This document shows, in pieces, positions 57,940 through 64,000 of a DNA stretch of 64,000 nt. The notes beneath the pieces were generated by a model. That model saw only the letters and a list, made by a program, of their open reading frames with translations, did not search any database and was not told where the DNA came from. Location of the stretch: contig JAJEAR010000042.1 in the NCBI GenBank assembly GCA_022822665.1, positions 24,431 to 88,430 on the forward strand. The letters run 5' to 3'. Numbering within the stretch: position 1 is the first letter of the stretch; every line of letters starts with the position of its first letter. Source of the DNA: Alphaproteobacteria bacterium. GTDB taxonomy: Bacteria; Pseudomonadota; Alphaproteobacteria; Thalassobaculales; Thalassobaculaceae. The translations under genes and the position numbers were made by a program.

Positions 57940-58982
57940 CCGCACGCCTCCCGGGCAATTCCGAATTCCTGGTGGAACTGAGGGATCTCCGCGTCCACTT
58001 CCCGATCCGCAAGGGCCTGGTCTTCGAGCGCACCATCGCGATTGTGAAGGCGGTGGACGGCGTCAGCCTGTCGGTCCGACGCGGCAAGACCATGGGACTG
58101 GTCGGCGAGTCCGGCTGTGGCAAAACCACGATCGGGCGGGCAATCCTGCAGCTCCAGCCGCTGACCGCGGGCGAGATCCGGTTCGATGGCGCCGACGTGG
58201 CGCAGCTCGATCCGCCCGGCCTGAAGCAGTTCCGGCGCCGGGTGCAGGCGGTCTTCCAGGATCCGTTCAGTTCGCTGAACCCGCGCATGACCGTCGGCCA
58301 GATCATTGCCGAACCGCTGGTGGTCCACGACGTGTTGCCGCTGGCCGGCGAACGGCGCCGCCGCGTGCGCCAACTGCTGGCCCTGTGCGGGCTGCCCGGT
58401 GGTTTCGCCGACCGCTATCCCCACGAGATGAGCGGCGGCCAGCGCCAGCGCGTGGGGATCGCCCGCGCCCTTGCGCTCAACCCCGACTTCATCGTCTGCG
58501 ACGAGGCCGTCTCGGCGCTCGACGTATCGATCCAAGCCCAGATCATCCGGTTGCTCGAGGACCTGCGCGACGAACTGAACCTCACCTACCTGTTCATCGG
58601 CCACGACCTGAGCGTGGTGAGGCACCTGTGCGACGATGTTGCGGTCATGTATCTCGGCAGGATCGTCGAGGTCGCTCCCAGTGACGAGTTGTTCTCGAAC
58701 CCGGGTCACCCCTACACACGCGCACTTCTCGAAGCGGTGCCGACTCCCGATCCCGATCTCGAGAAGGGACGTGAGCACGAGGTTCTCGCCGGCGAGGTGC
58801 CCAGCCCGATCAATCCGCCGGACGGTTGCGTGTTTCACCCGCGCTGTCCGATCGCGGTTCCGGCCTGCCGGAGCCGGGTGCCGGACCTGCTGCCGTTCGG
58901 CACCGACCACGAGATCGCCTGCCCCGAGACCGGTGCGGGCGGGCTCTCACCCTCATCACCGTCACTGCAACAGGGAGTTTGA
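57936..58982 (+). CDS. peptide/nickel-type ABC transporter ATP-binding protein (DppF/OppF type)
   Basis: A 348-residue ABC ATPase: G-E-S-G-C-G-K-T, V-F-Q-D-P-F-S-S-L-N-P, M-S-G-G-Q-R-Q-R, V-C-D-E-A-V-S-A-L-D, and the C-terminal C-V-F-H-P-R-C-P motif. ATG at 57936 overlaps the DppD-type stop (ATGA). The stop is one base from the binding-protein ATG. Confidence 0.92.
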   Translation: MTARLPGNSEFLVELRDLRVHFPIRKGLVFERTIAIVKAVDGVSLSVRRGKTMGLVGESGCGKTTIGRAILQLQPLTAGEIRFDGADVAQLDPPGLKQFRRRVQAVFQDPFSSLNPRMTVGQIIAEPLVVHDVLPLAGERRRRVRQLLALCGLPGGFADRYPHEMSGGQRQRVGIARALALNPDFIVCDEAVSALDVSIQAQIIRLLEDLRDELNLTYLFIGHDLSVVRHLCDDVAVMYLGRIVEVAPSDELFSNPGHPYTRALLEAVPTPDPDLEKGREHEVLAGEVPSPINPPDGCVFHPRCPIAVPACRSRVPDLLPFGTDHEIACPETGAGGLSPSSPSLQQGV

Positions 58983-58983
58983 T

Positions 58984-60744
58984 ATGACGCATCCATTCTC
59001 GGACCCGAAAATTCGGGCGGACTTCGATGACGCCCACGATTTCGATCCCGCGGACCCGATGTTCGGGCTGCACCGCTCCGAGTTGTCCGGACCGGCGATG
59101 GGCCGGCGCACCGTGCTGCGCCTGCTTGCCGCATCCGGCCTGCTGACCGCGGCGCACCTGGTCACCCGCTCCTCGCCGGTGCAGGCTGCCTCCGGCGGCC
59201 ACCTGAGGGCGGCCTGGACGGGAAGCGGCGAGATCGCGACGCTCGATCCCGCACGCATCAACCAGGTCCTGCAGTTCCAGATCGCCTCCCAGGTGCTGGG
59301 CGGGTTGACCCACATCAACGGCGACCTGGTGGCGGAGGGCGACCTTGCCCGGGACTGGACGGTATCGGATGACGGTCTGGAATGGACGTTCAACCTGCAC
59401 GAGGGCGTGACCTTCCACAACGGGGACGCCTTTACGGCCGACGACGTGCTCTTCACCGTCGAGCGCTCGCGTGATCCGAACAAGTCGATCCACTCCCGGG
59501 TGCTCTCGAACGTCGCCGACGTCCAGAAGCTCGGTGACCACACTGTGAAGTTCGTCCTGCTCGCACCGCAGGCATCGTTCTTGGTCAAGACCCTGGAGCG
59601 CGCCAGCGGCCGGGCCGTGACCATCGTCAGCCGGGGCGCCCTTGCCGAGATGGGGCCGGCGCAGTACGGCCTGACCCCCGTCGGCACGGGACCGTTCCGC
59701 TGCACCTTCCACGAACTCGGCCAGGGCGTGGTGCTGGAGCGCAACGAGAACTACCACCGCGAGGGCCGGCCGCATCTCGACAAGGTCACGATCACGCCGG
59801 TCTCCGATCCAGAGCCGCTGGCAGCCGCCCTTGAGGCGGGCGACGTCGATCTCATCGGCGGCAACAACCCGCCGCCGGAACTGCTCGACCGGTTCATCGC
59901 CGATCCGGAAATCGAGGTCGACATCACCGCCGACGTCGGATTCCAGGCGGTATGGATCAATCCGCATCGCGAGCCGTTCCGCACCGAGAGCTTCGACAAG
60001 CCGATCGAGGAACTGATGAAGGAGAAGGGGTTCATGGTCCGCATGGCCCTTGCCAAGGGCCTCGATCGCGACCGGTACATCAAGCAGGCGTGGTTCGGCC
60101 GCGGCCTGCCGGCATACGGCTCGATCAACCCGGCGATGGGCTACTTCTTCGACGGCGACCTCGGCGAGGACAGCCCGCAGAAGTTCGATGTCGAGGTGGC
60201 GCGCAAGCTGCTGGCCGATGCCGGCTATCCCGATGGCGAAGGGTTCCCGACGCTGAAGCTGCTGTGCTCGCCGACGACCCGGCGCGATGCCCAGGTCGTG
60301 GCCGGCATCTACAAGCGCACGCTGAACATCAACGTCGAGCTCGAGACCAAGGACGGAACCGTGGTGCTCCAGGACTTCCTGGCCATGAACTTCGACCTCG
60401 GGCGGCTCGGAAGCGGCGGCGACTTCGATCCCGACGACGCGATCGTTGACTGGATGCAGACCGACTCCAAGTTCAACGGCCTGAAGCGGGACAAGGAGAA
60501 GATGCCGTTCGGATACTGGTCGAACAAGGAGGCCGACGAGCTGATCGACCTGCAGCGCCTGGAGACCGACCTCGAGAAGCGCAAGGCGATGGTGCAGAAG
60601 GCCAACAGGCTCACCTCCGAGAAGGTGGCCTGCGCCTTCCTGCATCACCCGGCGTCGGTCCTGGTGTACCGCAAGACCATCAACTATCCGGCTGCGGCAC
60701 GCATCCCCGGACTGGTTGAGCTCGACCAGGTCTCCTTCGCCTGA
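58984..60744 (+). CDS. ABC transporter substrate-binding protein (DppA/OppA type), probable Tat export
   Basis: A 586-residue SBP_bac_5 protein. About 40 residues precede a twin-arginine signal, G-R-R-T-V-L-R-L-L-A-A-S-G-L-L, so it is likely exported folded by Tat, an uncommon feature with such a long leader. The mature part starts near G-G-H-L-R-A-A-W-T-G-S-G and has V-T-F-H-N-G-D-A-F-T-A-D-D-V, the family's diagnostic motif. ATG 58984 follows GGGAG by about seven bases. A hairpin follows the stop. Confidence 0.92.
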   Translation: MTHPFSDPKIRADFDDAHDFDPADPMFGLHRSELSGPAMGRRTVLRLLAASGLLTAAHLVTRSSPVQAASGGHLRAAWTGSGEIATLDPARINQVLQFQIASQVLGGLTHINGDLVAEGDLARDWTVSDDGLEWTFNLHEGVTFHNGDAFTADDVLFTVERSRDPNKSIHSRVLSNVADVQKLGDHTVKFVLLAPQASFLVKTLERASGRAVTIVSRGALAEMGPAQYGLTPVGTGPFRCTFHELGQGVVLERNENYHREGRPHLDKVTITPVSDPEPLAAALEAGDVDLIGGNNPPPELLDRFIADPEIEVDITADVGFQAVWINPHREPFRTESFDKPIEELMKEKGFMVRMALAKGLDRDRYIKQAWFGRGLPAYGSINPAMGYFFDGDLGEDSPQKFDVEVARKLLADAGYPDGEGFPTLKLLCSPTTRRDAQVVAGIYKRTLNINVELETKDGTVVLQDFLAMNFDLGRLGSGGDFDPDDAIVDWMQTDSKFNGLKRDKEKMPFGYWSNKEADELIDLQRLETDLEKRKAMVQKANRLTSEKVACAFLHHPASVLVYRKTINYPAAARIPGLVELDQVSFA

Positions 60745-60755
60745 ACGACCGGCAC

Positions 60756-60781
60756 GGCGCGGGCCCTTCCGGGCCCGCGCC
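60756..60781 (+). terminator. perfect 11-bp hairpin after the peptide-binding-protein gene
   Basis: GGCGCGGGCCC and GGGCCCGCGCC with a TTCC tetraloop (60767-60770), 11 bases after the stop and 18 before the permease start. No T tract follows. Comparable in position to the hairpin in the liv operon; probably stabilises the upstream message or attenuates read-through. Confidence 0.7.
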
Positions 60782-60799
60782 AGCCCCGCGGGAGGGCCG

Positions 60800-61747
60800 A
60801 TGAGCAAGTACCTGCTGCGACGACTCCTGGGCGCGACGGTGGTGATGTGGGCCGTCGCGACCCTGGTGTTCTTCATGCTCCGTGCGGTACCGGGAGACCC
60901 GTTCCTCGCAATGGTCTTCGATACCGGGGATCCGGCGGCGGCGGACGAGATGCGCCGCGCCTTCGGCCTCGACGACCCGGTATACGTACAGTACTTCAAG
61001 TACCTGCTGCAGGTGATCCAGGGCAATCTCGGCACGTCGATCTACGGCAGCCGGGTTCCGGTCTCCACCATCATCGCCGAGTCCTTCCCGCGGACGATCT
61101 CGCTTACCGTCCTCGCGTTCACGATCGCGGTGACAATCGCGATTCCGGCCGGGCTGATCTCGGCGCTCTACAAGTATTCCGCTCTCGACCACGGTGTGAC
61201 ATTCGTCGCCTTTCTCGGCCTTTCGATGCCCGACTTCTGGCTGGCGATCCTGCTGATCATCACCTTTGCCGCCGGGCTCGGATGGCTGCCGGCGATCGGC
61301 TACGCGCCCCTGTCATCCGGGTTCGGCACGTGGCTGTCGCACCTGATCATGCCGGCGATTGCCATCGGAACCCCGTTCGCGGCCATCATCGCGCGCATGG
61401 TCCGTTCCTCGATGCTCGAGGTGCTGAAGACCGAGTACATCCAGGTCGCGCGCTCCAAGGGTCTGATGCGCTGGTACATCCTGCTGCAACACGCCTTTCC
61501 CAACGCGCTCATTCCCGTGATCACGGTCATGGGCATCGCGCTCGCGCTGCTGATGGCCGGCGCGGTGGTGGTCGAGAACGTGTTCGCGATCAAGGGTCTC
61601 GGCCGGGTGCTGATCCAGGGCATCCTGAACCGTGACTACCCGGTGGTGCAGGGCGCGATCCTCGTGGTTTCGGGCATCTTCGTGCTGTCGAACCTGGTCG
61701 TCGACGTGCTCTACGCCGCCATCGATCCGAGGATACGCTACGAATGA
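60800..61747 (+). CDS. peptide/nickel-type ABC transporter permease (DppB type)
   Basis: A 315-residue permease: M-S-K-Y-L-L-R-R-L-L-G, R-A-V-P-G-D-P-F, and the coupling segment in R-M-V-R-S-S-M-L-E-V-L-K-T-E-Y-I-Q-V-A-R-S-K-G, which meets the ATPases. ATG 60800 is the family start. Overlaps the next permease gene by 4 bp (ATGA). Confidence 0.92.
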   Translation: MSKYLLRRLLGATVVMWAVATLVFFMLRAVPGDPFLAMVFDTGDPAAADEMRRAFGLDDPVYVQYFKYLLQVIQGNLGTSIYGSRVPVSTIIAESFPRTISLTVLAFTIAVTIAIPAGLISALYKYSALDHGVTFVAFLGLSMPDFWLAILLIITFAAGLGWLPAIGYAPLSSGFGTWLSHLIMPAIAIGTPFAAIIARMVRSSMLEVLKTEYIQVARSKGLMRWYILLQHAFPNALIPVITVMGIALALLMAGAVVVENVFAIKGLGRVLIQGILNRDYPVVQGAILVVSGIFVLSNLVVDVLYAAIDPRIRYE

Positions 61748-62637
61748 CGGCGCAGGTCACCGACAGCCTGGACGACGCGGCACCCGTCATCCGGCGGCCC
61801 GGGTTCATCGCCTCGATGAAGCGGGACAAGAAGGCGGTGGCAGGGGCCGTCCTGCTCGCCCTGTTCACGGTTGCCGCGATCGCCGCCCCGCTGGTGGCGC
61901 CCTACGATCCGAACTCCATGGAGTTCGACATGATCGGGTCGCCGACCTGGGGACATCCGCTCGGGACCGACGACCTCGGCCGCGACCTGCTCAGCCGCCT
62001 GATCTACGGAGCGCAGGTCTCGCTGTTCGTGGGGTTTGCGACGGTGGGTCTGGCACTTGTGGCGGGTATCGCGCTCGGCGTGGCCGCCGGCTTCTACGGC
62101 GGGTTCATCGACAACATCATCATGCGTTACATCGACCTGCAGTGGGCATTTCCGAACTTCATCATCGCCGTCTACCTGGTGGCCGTGTTCGGAACCGGCC
62201 TGTCCAACGTGATCGTCGCCATCTCGCTGGCGTTCATCGATGACTTTGCGCGGGTGGCGCGCAGCATGGTGCTCACGATCAAGCAGGAACAGTACATCGA
62301 CGCGGCCCGGACCGCGGGAACGTCGAACGCCCGCATCATGTGGCGCCACGTACTGCCGAACGCGCTCGCTCCGCTGATCGTGCTGGCGACGGTCAGTGTC
62401 TCCAACGCGATCCTGGCGGAGGCCGGGCTGTCGTTCCTGGGTCTCGGTGTCGATGCGTCGACCCCCACCTGGGGCCTGATCCTCGCGGAATCACGCAGCT
62501 TCATCTCCCGTGCCTGGTGGCTCGGCCTGTTCCCCGGGCTCGCGATCATGCTGACGGTGCTCAGCATCAATTTCCTGGGGGACGCGCTGCGCGACCACCT
62601 CGATGTTCGCGAGACGGGAGAAGCGGACCGGGCATGA
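61744..62637 (+). CDS. peptide/nickel-type ABC transporter permease (DppC type)
   Basis: A 297-residue permease: G-T-D-D-L-G-R-D-L-L-S-R-L-I-Y-G-A, the DppC motif, and E-Q-Y-I-D-A-A-R-T-A-G-T-S as coupling loop. Closes the operon; with the two ATPases, the binding protein and the DppB type it makes a complete importer. Confidence 0.92.
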   Translation: MTAQVTDSLDDAAPVIRRPGFIASMKRDKKAVAGAVLLALFTVAAIAAPLVAPYDPNSMEFDMIGSPTWGHPLGTDDLGRDLLSRLIYGAQVSLFVGFATVGLALVAGIALGVAAGFYGGFIDNIIMRYIDLQWAFPNFIIAVYLVAVFGTGLSNVIVAISLAFIDDFARVARSMVLTIKQEQYIDAARTAGTSNARIMWRHVLPNALAPLIVLATVSVSNAILAEAGLSFLGLGVDASTPTWGLILAESRSFISRAWWLGLFPGLAIMLTVLSINFLGDALRDHLDVRETGEADRA

Positions 62638-62771
62638 GCCCGGGTCAGGCACGCCACTGCCCCAGGTCTGCAGCAGCTTATCCCGCGAGGCGATGAGGCC
62701 GGGGAGGCGCGGCACGCCTCCCTGTCCCGTGCTATGGTGGGCCCCTGAGCGAGGACCCGCGGAGGCCGCCC

Positions 62772-63791
62772 ATGCCAGCTGTCATCACCGAGCGGGAACT
62801 GGCCGCCGCCTGCCGGGAGACCCTGCGCCAGTGGCCGCAGGCCCGGGCCGCGGTGCTGTTCGGTTCCCGGGCGCGTGGAACGGCGCACCCGGACAGCGAC
62901 TGGGACGTCGCCATCGTGCTCGAGGGCGGCGAGCTGCGCCATCCGCGCCCGGCACAATCGGTGTTTCCTCGATCGGAACTGCCGGCCGATCTGCCACACG
63001 TCGACGTCTGGGCCCTTTCGGAGGACGACCTGCGCCGAAACGCGCGTGCCCTGGGCACCCTGCCCTACGTCGTCTGCCGCGACGGCAGGGTGCTCGCGGG
63101 CGAGTGGAACCCTCCCGATCCGGTGCAGATCCAACATGAGGCCGCCATGAAGCCGGAAGACTGGGCACGAAGGATGGACCTGGTCCTTACCAAGGTGCAC
63201 GGTGCCGCCACGTCGATAAACGCCATGTCCCTGAACAGAACCTGGACTGCCAGCGCATCCGACTGCATCAACCTCGTGCAGCACTCGGCTGATGCTGCGG
63301 AACTCCTGGTCAAGGCGGCAATGGAACGCCGGGGCGTCCCGGCTGACCGCACCCATAACATCGCCAGACTGGCCGAAGCTCTTGCTGCACAACGGCCTGA
63401 CGAGAGCATTTTGGCCGAACGGCTGGCAAGCCTGAACGGAGCGAGCCGCGTCCACCATATTGCCATGTACGAATTCCATCCGCCCGAAGCAACCGATGTG
63501 AGGGCCGCCATCAGGCGCCTTGCCGGCACGCTCGATCTGTGGGCCCTCGAGGTTGAGATGCCCGGCGACGAGATGGCGGCATACGCGAAGAGACTGGCCC
63601 AGTCTGGCGTTGATCGCGCGGAAACGTGGCATCGCCTCGTGCGAGCTCCCGTCAGCCCGAAGATGGACGAGGATCGGGCAGCGCAGTCCTCCGCCGAGGC
63701 CGCGTTCGCGTTGCTCCCGGAGATTGCCGACGCGACCGCGGCGTTCCGGGAGCGTATATGGCGAGTGTTGGAAGGCCCGGCCCCGTCCTGA
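62772..63791 (+). CDS. nucleotidyltransferase with a HEPN-like C-terminal half
   Basis: 339 residues. The first 100 form a minimal nucleotidyltransferase domain with a full active site: G31-S32-x10-D43-x-D45 (F-G-S-R-A-R-G ... D-S-D-W-D) and a third Asp, D78 (H-V-D-V). A helical region from about 130 to 250, including T-H-N-I-A-R-L, looks HEPN-like, but the R-x4-H-x-Y motif of HEPN toxins is not present. An extra helical tail ends the chain. MNT and HEPN proteins often form toxin-antitoxin pairs; here they look fused. Not placed in a known subfamily. Confidence 0.75.
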   Translation: MPAVITERELAAACRETLRQWPQARAAVLFGSRARGTAHPDSDWDVAIVLEGGELRHPRPAQSVFPRSELPADLPHVDVWALSEDDLRRNARALGTLPYVVCRDGRVLAGEWNPPDPVQIQHEAAMKPEDWARRMDLVLTKVHGAATSINAMSLNRTWTASASDCINLVQHSADAAELLVKAAMERRGVPADRTHNIARLAEALAAQRPDESILAERLASLNGASRVHHIAMYEFHPPEATDVRAAIRRLAGTLDLWALEVEMPGDEMAAYAKRLAQSGVDRAETWHRLVRAPVSPKMDEDRAAQSSAEAAFALLPEIADATAAFRERIWRVLEGPAPS

Positions 63792-63882
63792 AGAGCAGGA
63801 AGATCGTGGACGGCAGCTGGTCAGCGCCAAGCGAATTGCCTGCACAACGGCACGAATGTCTGCCGCATGACCGAGCAACCAG

Positions 63883-63929
63883 CGCAACATATCAGGCTTG
63901 AGCTTGCCGGCATTGTTGCGTATGTTGCG
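63883..63929. promoter_or_regulatory. inverted repeat before the terminal HTH gene
   Basis: CGCAACATA at 63883-63891 is the exact complement of TATGTTGCG at 63921-63929, and a third TGTTGCG-like copy lies at 63914-63920. The element ends a few bases before the start of the HTH ORF. A likely operator for that regulator. Confidence 0.5.
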
Positions 63930-63937
63930 ATATGTGG

Positions 63938-64000
63938 ATGACAACGACACGTCTGGCGCGGCGCGAGAAAGTCACGACGCAAACCGTACGGCGCTGGATC
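63938..64000 (+). CDS. helix-turn-helix protein (cut by window end)
   Basis: An open frame runs from ATG 63932 or 63938 to the last base. The first residues read M-T-T-T-R-L-A-R-R-E-K-V-T-T-Q-T-V-R-R-W-I, a helix-turn-helix of the excisionase/MerR kind (A-R-R-x-x-V-T-x-x-T-V-R-R-W-I). No strong ribosome binding site is seen. With the inverted repeat just upstream, an autoregulated transcription factor or excisionase of an accessory element is likely. Only the beginning is visible. Confidence 0.55.
   Translation, partial: MTTTRLARREKVTTQTVRRWI

Noticed and set aside
58810..61035. 741-residue minus-strand open frame
   Set aside because: Antisense to the peptide-binding protein and permease genes; no recognisable domain.

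Overview
The window is high-GC bacterial chromosome, most likely from an alphaproteobacterium of Rhodospirillales type. The best evidence is the run murA - DUF2948 - hisG - hisD - UPF0262 - low-molecular-weight phosphatase - infA - maf - short RNase E/G - yacG (8.9-16.0 kb), an arrangement typical of that class. Supporting genes are a DUF1289 protein, an ELM1-like protein behind greA, YqeY next to carAB, and a class-1B SpeD. The genus cannot be assigned. No rRNA, insertion sequence, prophage or CRISPR array was seen.

Layout. 0-2.1 kb: a GAPDH cut by the window edge plus arsJ, the arsenate-detoxification pair. 2.1-8.3 kb: acyl-CoA genes (class III CoA-transferase, alpha/beta hydrolase, benzoate-CoA-ligase-like synthetase), a trypsin-like protease, tRNA-Thr(GGT) and a luciferase-like oxidoreductase. 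8.6-16.0 kb: the housekeeping cluster. 16.0-19.5 kb: a PuuE-type deacetylase, an MFS carrier and an enolase-superfamily enzyme. 19.5-25.1 kb: a tightly overlapping dTDP-rhamnose operon (rfbC-rfbB-rfbD-rfbA) ending in an M23 peptidase, with a divergent glycosyltransferase. 25.0-32.0 kb: an acyl-CoA ligase and then an accessory island: four 15-bp tandem repeats over a consensus promoter, two consecutive P-loop NTPase genes (the second carrying twelve 43-residue TPR-like repeats), and a convergent small membrane/coiled-coil ORF without a normal start codon. 32.2-38.5 kb: an atypical SDR, speE/speD, DUF1289, a DJ-1-like protein without its cysteine, tRNA-Gly(CCC), two-subunit aconitase X and a BenE-type transporter. 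38.5-45.3 kb: yqeY, carA, carB, greA, ELM1-like. 45.3-49.9 kb: MFS, homocysteine methyltransferase, Zn alcohol dehydrogenase, and bfd and bfr, which share a 20-bp upstream element. 49.9-54.7 kb: a complete branched-chain-amino-acid-type ABC operon. 54.9-56.8 kb: a class A penicillin-binding protein. 56.9-62.6 kb: a complete peptide/nickel-type ABC operon. 62.8-64.0 kb: a nucleotidyltransferase protein and the start of a helix-turn-helix gene behind an inverted repeat.

How the genes work together. arsJ/GAPDH exports arsenate as an arseno-sugar acid. The rfb operon makes dTDP-L-rhamnose, and the divergent glycosyltransferase probably uses it. SpeD/SpeE make spermidine. CarA/CarB make carbamoyl phosphate. 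Bfr/Bfd store and release iron and look co-regulated. Both ABC operons have a strong perfect hairpin right after the binding-protein gene, a layout suited to over-expressing that protein relative to the membrane parts. The best candidate for an undescribed system is the two-NTPase/TPR island at 26.8-32.0 kb.
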